From NCBI RefSeq assembly GCF_947301925.1, contig NZ_CAMYUE010000001.1:62001-126000 (forward strand): a DNA stretch of 64,000 nt. Reading direction: 5' to 3'. This DNA is from an uncultured Ruminococcus sp. GTDB taxonomy: Bacteria > Bacillota > Clostridia > Oscillospirales > Ruminococcaceae. Position numbers and translations under genes: made by a program. Positions 45,692 to 54,428 of this stretch are shown piece after piece (the stretch's first letter is position 1; each line of letters begins with the position of its first letter). The notes under the pieces are model-generated. The model did not search any database. It had not been told where the DNA came from and saw only the letters and a program-made list of their open reading frames with translations.

Positions 45692-46716
45692 TGATGAAGG
45701 CACAGCGGCTTCGGCTCATTGCAGGCTATACGGCGCTCATACTGCTTGTAATAGTGCTTGGAACTGTGAATATCTGCGCCGGAAGTGCGGATATCTCCCT
45801 TTCCAGACTGAAAGATGCACTTACCGATCCCGATTCCGACAGGATAGCCTATAATATCATAACCCAGCTGAGGATCCCCCGCACCTTTGCGGCTGCTGTC
45901 CTCGGAGGAGCGCTGGCTGTATCGGGCTTTCTGCTCCAGAACTTCTTCTCCAATCCCATTGCAGGTCCCTATATACTCGGCATATCCTCTGGAGCGAAGC
46001 TGGTGGTGGCGCTGCTCATGGTGTTCTCGCTGTCTCAGGGCTTTGCACTCAGCTCCTTCGGCATGATAGCCGCAGCCTTTGCGGGCTCCATGATGTCTAT
46101 GGGGATAATCCTGCTGATCTCGGGACGGGTACGCCGTATGTCGGTGCTTATCGTCTGCGGAGTCATGATAGGCTACATCTGCTCGGCCATAACAGAGCTG
46201 GTAGTGAATTTCTCGGACGATTCCAACATCGTAAACCTTCATAACTGGTCAATGGGAAGCTTTTCGGGCATAGGACAGAGCGAGGCTCTCATATCTGCGG
46301 CAGTAGTGCTGCCTGCCTGTGCGGCAGCCTTCATGCTTTCAAAGCCCATGAACGCCTATCAGCTGGGGGAGAGCTATGCTGTAGGCTCGGGAGTACGCAT
46401 AAAGGCCTTCCGCGTGTCGTTGATACTGCTTTCGAGCCTGCTTTCCGCCTGCGTTACAGCTTTTGCAGGTCCTGTTTCATTTGTGGGTGTAGCTGTTCCC
46501 CATATCGTAAAGAGCGTTTTCGGGACAGCCAAGCCTATACGCATACTTCCTGCCTGTTTTCTGGGCGGAGCGGTATTCTGCCTGCTATGCGACCTGATAA
46601 CCAGAACGCTCTTTGCGCCTACAGAGCTGAGTATAAGCACGGTCACGGCTGTTTTCGGAGCTCCTGTGGTTGTGTATATGCTGCTCCGCCGCGAGAGGAG
46701 GAACGGCAATGTCTGA
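45691..46716 (+). CDS. BtuC/FecCD-type ABC permease
   Basis: 341 residues, about ten membrane helices, with the family stretches RIPRTFAAAVLGGALAVSGF and NPIAGPYILGISSGAKLV, and FVGVAVPHIVKS near the C-terminal coupling helix. It forms the homodimeric channel of the importer. The ATG directly follows the last base of the binding-protein gene, and the end overlaps the ATPase gene by 8 nt. Confidence 0.93.
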   Translation: MMKAQRLRLIAGYTALILLVIVLGTVNICAGSADISLSRLKDALTDPDSDRIAYNIITQLRIPRTFAAAVLGGALAVSGFLLQNFFSNPIAGPYILGISSGAKLVVALLMVFSLSQGFALSSFGMIAAAFAGSMMSMGIILLISGRVRRMSVLIVCGVMIGYICSAITELVVNFSDDSNIVNLHNWSMGSFSGIGQSEALISAAVVLPACAAAFMLSKPMNAYQLGESYAVGSGVRIKAFRVSLILLSSLLSACVTAFAGPVSFVGVAVPHIVKSVFGTAKPIRILPACFLGGAVFCLLCDLITRTLFAPTELSISTVTAVFGAPVVVYMLLRRERRNGNV

Positions 46717-47818
46717 TACTGTACTTCGTGCGGAGAAACTCTCCGCAGGCTACGGCAGCACCGTTATCGTGGACGGCGTCAATATCTCCGCACAGAGCGG
46801 AAAGATACTGACTCTTATAGGCCCCAACGGCGCGGGAAAATCCACTGTGCTGAAAACCATCTGCCGTCAGCTTAAACCTTTGGGGGGCGCTGTGTATATC
46901 GGCGGCGAAAGGATTGAAGACCTTGGAAGCATTCAGCTGGCCAGGTCCGTATCCGTGCTGCTGACAGGCCGTGTAAGAACGGAATATATGCGCTGTTCCG
47001 ATGTTGTGGAGACGGGAAGATACCCGTATACAGGCAGGCTCGGCGTGCTCACGGCAGAGGACAGGAAATTGGTGCGTGAGGCCATGGAGCTTGTGGGCGT
47101 GTCTCACCTTGCGGACTGTGATTTTGAGAGGATAAGCGACGGCCAGCGCCAGAGAGTTCTGCTGGCAAGTGCAATATGCCGCCGTCCAAGAGTGCTTATA
47201 CTTGACGAGCCCACCACATTCCTTGATATAAAGGCCAAGCTGGAGCTCATGAGCATACTGAAAAGGCTTGCAGCAGGGCAGGATATGGCTGTGATCCTCT
47301 CTCTACATGAGCTGGAGCTGGCTCAGAGAGTTTCTGATACCATAATATGTATAAAGGGCGCGGCTGTAGACAGGACAGGCACTCCCGAGGAAGTATTCTC
47401 GGGGGGCTATATCGGTGAGCTCTACGGTGTTCCGTCGGATAGCTTCTGCGAGGTATACGGTACTCCCGAGCTGGGACGTCACGGGGGCGAGCCGCAGATC
47501 TTCGTCATCGGAGGCGGCGGGAGCGGAGCTGCTCTGTACCGCAGGCTCAGTCGTATGGGTATACCCTTTGCTGCGGGAGTATTACACGAAAATGATATAG
47601 AATATCCCGTTGCTGCGGCACTTGCCGCAGAGGTGGTGACCGAAAAGGCCTTTGAGCCCGTTTCGGAGGAGTCCTTCCGTAAAGGGCAGGAGATTATGAA
47701 GAAATGCGGACGGGCAGTATGTGCTGTCAGGACCTTCGGTACTATGAACGAGGGCTGCCGCAGACTTGCTCATGAGGCCGAAAAACTGGGCATACTCGTG
47801 AAAGAGGAGGAGCTATGA
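46709..47818 (+). CDS. BtuD/FecE-like ABC ATPase with extra C-terminal domain
   Basis: 369 residues from the ATG at 46709 (GAGAGGAGGAACG upstream). Walker A GPNGAGKST is at 38-46, the signature is ISDGQRQRVL, and Walker B VLILDEPTTFLD follows. The ATPase proper ends near 255; about 110 extra residues follow, starting EPQIFVIGGGGSGAALYRRL. That glycine-rich start suggests a small Rossmann-like domain, perhaps for ligand or metabolite sensing. Such extensions occur in some clostridial cobalamin-type ATPases; the function is not known to me. Confidence 0.9.
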   Translation: MSDTVLRAEKLSAGYGSTVIVDGVNISAQSGKILTLIGPNGAGKSTVLKTICRQLKPLGGAVYIGGERIEDLGSIQLARSVSVLLTGRVRTEYMRCSDVVETGRYPYTGRLGVLTAEDRKLVREAMELVGVSHLADCDFERISDGQRQRVLLASAICRRPRVLILDEPTTFLDIKAKLELMSILKRLAAGQDMAVILSLHELELAQRVSDTIICIKGAAVDRTGTPEEVFSGGYIGELYGVPSDSFCEVYGTPELGRHGGEPQIFVIGGGGSGAALYRRLSRMGIPFAAGVLHENDIEYPVAAALAAEVVTEKAFEPVSEESFRKGQEIMKKCGRAVCAVRTFGTMNEGCRRLAHEAEKLGILVKEEEL

Positions 47819-48762
47819 AGGAAGGATCGCTGCTGACAAGAAAGGCCGTTGTGATACCGCTCACCCTGCTCTGCTGTTTGCTGTGGGGAAGCGCTTTTCC
47901 CTGCATAAAGATAGGGTACGGCTATTCAGCCATAGCTTCAGATGATACGGCATCACAGATATTCTATGCAGGGCTCCGCTTTACGCTGGCAGGCATACTT
48001 GCACTTGTTATGGGAAGCATCATGGCGCGGAGGCTCCTTCTGCCAAAGAGGACAGCCGTGCCGAAGTTCATGGCGCTCTCTCTGTTCCAGACCATATTGC
48101 AGTATACCTTCTTCTATATCGGACTTGCTCGCAGCACGGGCATGAAAAGCTCCGTGATAACCGCGTCAAACGTCTTTCTCTCTATACTTGTGGCTTCGCT
48201 GATCTTCAGGACAGAGAAGCTGACGATACGCAAGGTCATAGGCTGCGTCATCGGCTTTTCGGGCGTTGTCCTCATCAATCTCGGCGGTATTGACGGAGGC
48301 TTCAGGTTCACGGGGGAGGGCTTTGTTTTTCTCTCTGCGCTGTCCTATGCCTTTTCTGCCGCCCTTATTAAACGCTTTTCCGCGTCGGAGGATCCCGTTA
48401 TGCTCAGCGGCTGGCAGTTCGTTTTCGGCGGAGCTTTTATGACTGCACTGGGTCTTGTGCTCGGAGGGGGCATGACTCAGGTAAATCTGCGTGGTATCCT
48501 GATGCTGATATATCTGGCATTTGTTTCCGCGGCTGCATTTTCCATATGGGGAACTCTGCTGAAGCATAATCCCGTATCGGTAATATCGGTTTTTGGGTTC
48601 ATGAATCCCGTTTTCGGAGTTATCCTGTCATTCCTGCTGCTCTCGGAACGAAGCGCTGCGGGACCTCTGTGCGTTACAGCCGCACTTGTTCTCGTTGCTG
48701 CGGGGATAATGACGGTAAATTATGCTCCTTCAGCACATAGAGCAGAAGATGGGAATATTTAA
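47815..48762 (+). CDS. EamA/DMT family transporter
   Basis: 315 residues and ten hydrophobic helices in two EamA repeats (LLWGSAFPCIKIGYGY in the first, GEGFVFLSALSYAFSAALIK in the second). DMT proteins export amino acids or metabolites or import vitamins. The ATGA overlap with the ATPase gene places it in the riboswitch operon, so a substrate linked to corrinoids or their precursors is possible. Its stop codon lies inside the first repeat of the TTTAAG array. Confidence 0.87.
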   Translation: MKEGSLLTRKAVVIPLTLLCCLLWGSAFPCIKIGYGYSAIASDDTASQIFYAGLRFTLAGILALVMGSIMARRLLLPKRTAVPKFMALSLFQTILQYTFFYIGLARSTGMKSSVITASNVFLSILVASLIFRTEKLTIRKVIGCVIGFSGVVLINLGGIDGGFRFTGEGFVFLSALSYAFSAALIKRFSASEDPVMLSGWQFVFGGAFMTALGLVLGGGMTQVNLRGILMLIYLAFVSAAAFSIWGTLLKHNPVSVISVFGFMNPVFGVILSFLLLSERSAAGPLCVTAALVLVAAGIMTVNYAPSAHRAEDGNI

Positions 48763-48785
48763 GACTAATTTAAGATTGGTTTAAG
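48758..48785 (+). promoter_or_regulatory. Triple TTTAAG direct-repeat operator
   Basis: TTTAAG occurs at 48758-48763, 48769-48774 and 48780-48785, an exact 11-bp period (TTTAAG-N5). This is the spacing of OmpR/PhoB-family response regulator sites and the same sequence and spacing as the known streptococcal CiaR box. It overlaps or adjoins the -35 region of the lipoprotein promoter. The OmpR-type regulator at 49154 is the natural candidate to bind it. Confidence 0.75.
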
Positions 48786-48804
48786 GATTGAGTATTATCA
48801 TAAT
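48776..48804 (+). promoter_or_regulatory. Possible promoter of the small lipoprotein gene
   Basis: TTGGTT at 48776-48781, 17-nt spacer, CATAAT at 48799-48804; an alternative -10 is TATTAT at 48793-48798. The poor -35 fits an activator-dependent promoter under the TTTAAG array. Confidence 0.5.
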
Positions 48805-48834
48805 GTCAACGATATGATATGTGGGGGTATTGAC

Positions 48835-49050
48835 ATGAGAAAGTTTCTGGTGCTTGCAGCGGTCACAGTTGTTACCGCTTCACTCTGTTCGTGCGGAACA
48901 GAGATAACTATGCCCGAGGATGAGAATGGAAGCGGTTCGGTGATCTATGTTTCGCCTGCGGATTCGTCAGGCACTGAAATAGTAACAGAGGAAGAAACGA
49001 CGACTACGGAATCCAAGGCTAATATGAATTTTTTCGTAAGTATCAATTGA
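48835..49050 (+). CDS. Small lipoprotein of unknown function
   Basis: 71 residues from the ATG at 48835, with TGTGGGGGT upstream; an ATG 21 nt earlier lacks the same spacing. The signal peptide ends at a lipobox SLCSC (mature Cys near 20), leaving about 50 residues rich in Glu, Thr and Ser. No family is recognised. It stands between the TTTAAG operator and a strong terminator, so it is probably a dedicated target of the adjacent two-component system. Confidence 0.75.
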   Translation: MRKFLVLAAVTVVTASLCSCGTEITMPEDENGSGSVIYVSPADSSGTEIVTEEETTTTESKANMNFFVSIN

Positions 49051-49089
49051 AGAAGGAGCAGTTCACAGGGACTGCTTCTTCTTTTTTTG
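49051..49089 (+). terminator. Intrinsic terminator after the small lipoprotein gene
   Basis: A 12-bp stem (49051-49062 with 49071-49082, one G-T pair) closes on an 8-nt loop and ends in a run of T. Confidence 0.88.
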
Positions 49090-49153
49090 TTGCATTTCAG
49101 CGGGATATGTGTTATCATAGTAGATATAATATAGCAAACGGAGTTGGAATACT

Positions 49154-49822
49154 GTGAACAGAATACTGCTTGTTGAAGATGATAAGGAAATAATCGCTAA
49201 CCTCACCGAATTTCTCACCGGCGAGGGCTTCAGCGTAAAGAACGCCAACGGACAGACAAAGGCTCTGGAAATGATAGAGAATGACAGCTTTGATCTGGTG
49301 CTTCTTGACGTATCTCTTGCGGAGGGCAACGGATTTGCCGTATGCTCCGCTATAAAGTCAAACACCTGTATACCCGTCATATTCCTTACGGCCTCCGGGG
49401 ACGAATTCAGCACAGTTACGGGATTCGATCTGGGAGCCGACGATTATATCGCAAAGCCCTTCCGTCCCCGTGAGCTGGTTTCCCGTATCAAGAACGTATT
49501 GAGACTTACGGGCAGCACAGGCTCGGTGACGCAGCTGGGTGATGTGCTGGTGGATACCGTCAAGGGTACTGCCAGCAAGAACGGCAGGGATCTCTTTCTC
49601 TCGGCGCTGGAGTACAGGCTCCTGCTTGTATTCATCAACAACAGGGGAGCTGTCATGACAAGGACGAAGCTGCTTGAGTCCATATGGGATATAGCAGGGG
49701 AGTTCGTCAACGATAACACCCTGACAGTTTACATCAAGCGTCTGCGCGAGAAGATAGAGGACGATCCCGCAAATCCGACCATAATAAAGACCGTAAGAGG
49801 TCTTGGCTACAGGGTGGACTGA
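49154..49822 (+). CDS. OmpR-family response regulator
   Basis: 222 residues from a GTG start. The receiver domain has the acidic pair ED (8-9), phosphorylatable D52 (LLDVSLAEGNG) and KPF; the C-terminal winged helix ends in TIIKTVRGLGYRVD. Together with the short-loop kinase and ABC exporter downstream it resembles BceR-type regulators of antimicrobial-peptide resistance. TATAAT at 49125-49130 may be its -10, without a convincing -35. Confidence 0.93.
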   Translation: MNRILLVEDDKEIIANLTEFLTGEGFSVKNANGQTKALEMIENDSFDLVLLDVSLAEGNGFAVCSAIKSNTCIPVIFLTASGDEFSTVTGFDLGADDYIAKPFRPRELVSRIKNVLRLTGSTGSVTQLGDVLVDTVKGTASKNGRDLFLSALEYRLLLVFINNRGAVMTRTKLLESIWDIAGEFVNDNTLTVYIKRLREKIEDDPANPTIIKTVRGLGYRVD

Positions 49823-49823
49823 C

Positions 49824-50828
49824 ATGAAGCTGCTGAAAAACACAGAGGTAAAACGTACTGTTTTTATAATGGCATTCCTGGCGGTATTATCGGCAGCAGG
49901 TGCGTATATTTATGACAGGATACTTGTTGTTCCGGTGATATGTCTTTGCGGAGCCTTCATTGCGGTATATCTCATATCTACCGCTCTGCGCTACAGGAGG
50001 ATCACAAAGCTGTCCGCAGATATCGACCGTATACTTCACGGTGATGAGAACATCAATATCGAGAACTATTCCGAGGGAGACATTGGCGTGCTTCAGAGCG
50101 AGGTCTACAAGATGACCATACGTCTGCGGGAGCAGCAGTCTAATCTTATGCAGGACAAGGTGTTCCTTGCCGATCTGCTGGCTGACATATCCCATCAGAT
50201 AAGGACGCCGCTGACCTCAATAAATCTGCTGGTGTCCATGATGTCCGATCCGGGTATGTCGGCAGAAAAGAGGGAGCAGACCGTTCATAAGCTATACGGG
50301 CTGCTTTCGAGGATCGACTGGCTCATAACGGCGCTGCTGAAAATGTCTAAGCTTGACGCGGGAACGATCAGGTTCCGTAAGGAGACCGTGACCATGCAGG
50401 AGCTTCTGGACAAGGCCTGTATGCCTGTAAGAGTGCCTATGGAGCTGCGCGGTCAGGAGCTGGTGGTATCTGCCGAAGGAGAGGTGGAATGCGACCTGTC
50501 ATGGACCTGTGAGGCCATAGGCAATATCGTCAAGAACTGCATGGAGCATACTCCCGACGGAGGCACTGTCACGGTAAGCGGCATAAGAAATCCGCTGTAT
50601 TCCGAGATAATAATAAAGGACAGCGGCAGCGGCATCTCCGAGGAGGACCTTCCCCATATCTTCGAGAGGTTCTACAAGGGCAGAGCGTCCGAGGACAAGG
50701 GCGGCTTCGGCATCGGCCTTGCTCTTGCCCGTATGATCGTGACTGAGCAGAACGGTACCATAAAGGCCGAGAACTCTCCCGGGGGCGGAGCGGTATTCAG
50801 TATCAGGATATACGAGAACACTATATGA
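49824..50828 (+). CDS. BceS-like sensor histidine kinase
   Basis: 334 residues from the ATG at 49824. Two membrane helices (about 13-30 and 34-52) are separated by only a few residues, the hallmark of intramembrane-sensing kinases that rely on a transporter to detect the signal. H-box ISHQIRTPL with H124, N-box NIVKNCMEHTP, and G boxes DSGSGI and GFGIGLAL follow. It starts 2 nt after the regulator gene. Confidence 0.92.
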   Translation: MKLLKNTEVKRTVFIMAFLAVLSAAGAYIYDRILVVPVICLCGAFIAVYLISTALRYRRITKLSADIDRILHGDENINIENYSEGDIGVLQSEVYKMTIRLREQQSNLMQDKVFLADLLADISHQIRTPLTSINLLVSMMSDPGMSAEKREQTVHKLYGLLSRIDWLITALLKMSKLDAGTIRFRKETVTMQELLDKACMPVRVPMELRGQELVVSAEGEVECDLSWTCEAIGNIVKNCMEHTPDGGTVTVSGIRNPLYSEIIIKDSGSGISEEDLPHIFERFYKGRASEDKGGFGIGLALARMIVTEQNGTIKAENSPGGGAVFSIRIYENTI

Positions 50829-50851
50829 GGCAGGAAAAACCTGCCTTTTTC
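50829..50851 (+). terminator. Short hairpin terminator after the kinase gene
   Basis: GGCAGG at 50829-50834 pairs with CCTGCC at 50840-50845 around AAAAA, followed by TTTTTC. The stem is short, so read-through into the ABC genes is possible. TATAAT at 50869-50874 may start a separate transcript but has no good -35. Confidence 0.72.
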
Positions 50852-50941
50852 TTTTGTGACATATTTGTTATAATAAAGTCACCTCTGTGTCATATTGAAA
50901 TGATAAGATATACACATAACCTCGGAAAGGATGATACTATC

Positions 50942-51625
50942 ATGGAAATACTTAAAGTTGAAAATCTTTGCAAGACATACGGCCGCGGAGAGAACGAGGT
51001 AAAGGCTCTGGACAATGTGAGCTTTTCTGTGGAAAAGGGAGAGTTTATAGCAATAATCGGTCCTTCAGGTTCGGGAAAATCAACGCTTCTGCATATTCTC
51101 GGAGGAGTTGATAAGCCCACTTCGGGAAAGGTCTTTATGGACGGCAACGACGTATACGCCCAGAACGACGAGCAGCTTGCCATATTCCGCCGCAGACAGG
51201 TTGGACTTATATATCAGTTCTATAATCTTATCCCCGTTCTTAACGTTACGGAGAATATAACCCTTCCCGTGCTTATGGACGGTCAGCAGGTAAACAACGA
51301 AAGACTCAACGAGCTTCTTGACATACTGAAGCTCAAAGGCCGTGAGAATCATCTTCCCAATCAGCTTTCAGGAGGACAGCAGCAGAGAGTATCCATAGGC
51401 AGAGCGCTCATGAATGCACCTGCGGTGGTACTTGCAGACGAACCTACAGGAAACCTTGACAGCAAGAACAGCAAGGAGATAGTTGACCTTCTGAAGATTT
51501 CCAACAAGAAGTACAACCAGACCCTTGTCATCATCACCCACGATGAGAATATCGCCCTTCAGGCTGACCGTATCATCGCCATAGAGGACGGAAAGATTAT
51601 CCGTGACGAGGTGATACGCAAATGA
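50942..51625 (+). CDS. ABC transporter ATP-binding protein (MacB/BceA type)
   Basis: 227 residues from the ATG at 50942; longer frames would cross the preceding hairpin. Walker A GPSGSGKST at 40-48, Q-loop in GLIYQFYNLIP, signature LSGGQQQRVS, Walker B VVLADEPTGNLD. It forms an exporter or target-protection system with the FtsX-type permease that overlaps its end by 4 nt. Confidence 0.94.
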   Translation: MEILKVENLCKTYGRGENEVKALDNVSFSVEKGEFIAIIGPSGSGKSTLLHILGGVDKPTSGKVFMDGNDVYAQNDEQLAIFRRRQVGLIYQFYNLIPVLNVTENITLPVLMDGQQVNNERLNELLDILKLKGRENHLPNQLSGGQQQRVSIGRALMNAPAVVLADEPTGNLDSKNSKEIVDLLKISNKKYNQTLVIITHDENIALQADRIIAIEDGKIIRDEVIRK

Positions 51626-54390
51626 ACATATTCAATAAAGTGACCCTGCAGTCACTGAAGAAGAACAAGGCAAGGACTATCGTTACGATAATAGGCATCA
51701 TGCTTTCCACAGCGCTGATATGCGCGGTCACTACTTCATTTGCGTCTGTGCGAGATTATGCCATAGGCTATTACGAGTATACAGAGGGCACATGGCACGG
51801 CATGGAAAAACAGACTGACAAGCGCACATACGATATCGTCAAAGGCTCCGATAAAGTAAGGAGCAGCGGAGCAGTCAGCTATATCGGCTATGCAGGATCT
51901 AACAGCGTAAACGATTATAAGCCTTATATATATGTTGCGGGCATAGAGGAGTCGGAGGACGGACTTATACCCGTACACATCATATCCGGACGTATGCCCG
52001 AGAACAGCAGCGAGATAATCCTGCCGGATCATCTCTACGAAAACGGCGATGTTGCAATCACCGAGGGCTCGAAGCTGTCGCTTGGCATAGGCGACAGAAA
52101 GATAGATAAAGAGAAGCTTGCCGAACTGGGCGCAGACGTTTTTCGTGATCTGAGCGATGCTTACGGCGGAATGCTTGATGAAATGATGCTGGATCAGGAC
52201 ACTCCCTATATTGCAGTGGACGATGACGAGGGCAAAGCGGTCACAGCCGAATATATAGACGTCAGAGAGACAAGGGAGTACACTGTGGTGGGCTTTTACG
52301 AGCGTCCGGATTTTGAGGATTACTTCGCACCCGGATATACGGCTCTGACCGTTCCCGACGAGTACACCGACGATTCCCGTATGACCCTGTACTACCGTAT
52401 GAAAAATCCCAATGATATATACGACTTTATGGCGGAAAACGATCTTGACGGAAAGACTCACAGAGAAGTACTCATGTTCAGGGGAGTTTCAAGGTATAAT
52501 TCCTTTTACAGGCTCATATACGGACTTGCGTCCGTGGTGATAGGCCTGATCGTATTCGGCTCGGTAATGCTCATATACAACGCCTTTTCTATTTCCGTTG
52601 CCGACAGGACAAAGCAGTTCGGACTTCTTGCCTCTGTGGGAGCCACCAAGAAGCAGCTCCGTAAAATGGTGCGCTTTGAGGCAATTGCTGTAAGCTTGAT
52701 CGGTATACCTCTCGGTATACTTCTCGGTATCGTGGGAATGTGGGTCACGTTCCTTGCTATCGGAAGCAAATTTGCAGTATTTGCAGGCGATGATTATCCC
52801 GAGCCCATGCGTATCTGTGTATCTCCCGTTGCTATAGGAGCAGCCTGTCTGATAGGCTTTATCACAATAATGCTCTCAGCATGGATCCCCTCCGTAAGAG
52901 CTACAAGGATATCTGCTGTAGAAGCTATACGCCAGAACAACGACATCAAGCAGAAGAAGTACATCAAGACTCCGAAGATAATATATAAACTGTTCGGTAT
53001 TTCGGGAATACTTGCCCACAAATACTTCAAGCGCAGCAAGAAGAAGTACCGCGCGACTATCATCAGTCTTTTCCTGAGTATAGTTCTGTTCATATCCGCA
53101 TATTCTTTCACCGCATATCTTGTGAGTGCCATTGCGGACGCTAACAATAACTTCGGCATGGATTATGTTCTCACTCTTTATAATCCCGACGGCGTGGAGG
53201 AATCGGGCATTGACCCGTATGAGGTGCTTGCCGATATCAAAAATACCGAGCACATAACCAAGGCCTCCTTCAATGCGCGCAACTATCTGCCGTACATATA
53301 TGTTAATAAAGACGATCTGCGCAGTGAAGTGCTTGAGGGTGAAAGCGCCGGCCTTGAAGAAATCGACGCTTACGGAACGCAACGCGAAGGATATCTGAAT
53401 TTTGATATTGAGGAGTACATAATCGACGATGACGAATTCAGAGAGCTTCTGAAGCAGTACGGCTTGTCCGAGAGTGAATTCATGGATAAGTCATCGCCCA
53501 AGGGCATAATAGTTGACAGCACACTTGCTTTTGACAGCGAGAGCGGCAGAATGGTCCGCACCAAATTTTTCGCAAAAGATGAATTTGATCTGGTATATTC
53601 AAGCTTTGACAGCGTAAAAGGATACTTTTTCTCTCACGTACTCGATGACGGAAATGTTGTATATGTCAATGAAAAAGACGTTAACGACACCAAGCTGATC
53701 CCCATAGAGGAGTGCAGCAAGGACAGGACTCTCAACATAGGCAAGGTGATAGACGAAAGACCTTATTTCGTCACATCTTATTCCAATGCTGTGATATATC
53801 CCTACAGTTGCATAAAAGAGGTCATCGACGATGCTCAGCTGTATTATTATGACTTTGCCATAAAGTCCGATGATACCAAGGCGGGCTATGAAAGCTTGAA
53901 GGAAACCTTCAAGGAAAAAGGCATATCAGATGAGGAGTTCTGGAATTATGCTGCCGGTGTGGAATCAGAGCGCAATATGGTGGTCATCATCAAGGTCTTT
54001 GCATACGGATTCATCGTGCTGATATCACTGATAGCAGCTGCAAACGTTTTCAACACCATAACCACAAACATCAATCTCCGCCGCAGGGAGTTCGCAATGC
54101 TGAAATCAGTGGGAATGACCGCAAAGAGCATGAGGAAAATGCTTAATTTCGAGTGCCTGCTATATGGCTCAAAGGCGCTCCTTTACGGACTTCCTACATC
54201 TATCGGCGTCACATATCTCATCTACCTTTCAATAAACGAGGGGATAGACACTCCATTCTTTGTACCATGGATAGCAGTTCTTATAGCTGTTATGAGCGTG
54301 TTCATCGTTGTATTTGCAACAATGATGTATTCCATGGGCAAGATAAAAAAGGATAACCCCATAGACGCTCTTAAAAACGAGAATATCTGA
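51622..54390 (+). CDS. FtsX-family ABC permease, double-repeat type
   Basis: 922 residues. Each half has a membrane helix, a large extracytoplasmic domain and three FtsX helices (about 300-440 and 775-915); the motif DRTKQFGLLASVGATKKQL in the first half and RRREFAMLKSVGMTAKSM in the second mark the two repeats. It is longer than BceB (~650). Together with the BceS-like kinase upstream it probably senses and removes cell-wall-active peptides, but this is inferred from gene order. Confidence 0.92.
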   Translation: MNIFNKVTLQSLKKNKARTIVTIIGIMLSTALICAVTTSFASVRDYAIGYYEYTEGTWHGMEKQTDKRTYDIVKGSDKVRSSGAVSYIGYAGSNSVNDYKPYIYVAGIEESEDGLIPVHIISGRMPENSSEIILPDHLYENGDVAITEGSKLSLGIGDRKIDKEKLAELGADVFRDLSDAYGGMLDEMMLDQDTPYIAVDDDEGKAVTAEYIDVRETREYTVVGFYERPDFEDYFAPGYTALTVPDEYTDDSRMTLYYRMKNPNDIYDFMAENDLDGKTHREVLMFRGVSRYNSFYRLIYGLASVVIGLIVFGSVMLIYNAFSISVADRTKQFGLLASVGATKKQLRKMVRFEAIAVSLIGIPLGILLGIVGMWVTFLAIGSKFAVFAGDDYPEPMRICVSPVAIGAACLIGFITIMLSAWIPSVRATRISAVEAIRQNNDIKQKKYIKTPKIIYKLFGISGILAHKYFKRSKKKYRATIISLFLSIVLFISAYSFTAYLVSAIADANNNFGMDYVLTLYNPDGVEESGIDPYEVLADIKNTEHITKASFNARNYLPYIYVNKDDLRSEVLEGESAGLEEIDAYGTQREGYLNFDIEEYIIDDDEFRELLKQYGLSESEFMDKSSPKGIIVDSTLAFDSESGRMVRTKFFAKDEFDLVYSSFDSVKGYFFSHVLDDGNVVYVNEKDVNDTKLIPIEECSKDRTLNIGKVIDERPYFVTSYSNAVIYPYSCIKEVIDDAQLYYYDFAIKSDDTKAGYESLKETFKEKGISDEEFWNYAAGVESERNMVVIIKVFAYGFIVLISLIAAANVFNTITTNINLRRREFAMLKSVGMTAKSMRKMLNFECLLYGSKALLYGLPTSIGVTYLIYLSINEGIDTPFFVPWIAVLIAVMSVFIVVFATMMYSMGKIKKDNPIDALKNENI

Positions 54391-54391
54391 T

Positions 54392-54424
54392 AAAAAGGCC
54401 GCAGTTTATAGCTGCGGCTTTTTA
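54392..54424. terminator. Bidirectional terminator between convergent genes
   Basis: GGCCGCAG at 54397-54404 pairs with CTGCGGCT at 54412-54419, flanked by five A and five T, and serves both the permease and the minus-strand lipoprotein gene. Confidence 0.88.
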
Positions 54425-54428
54425 TATA

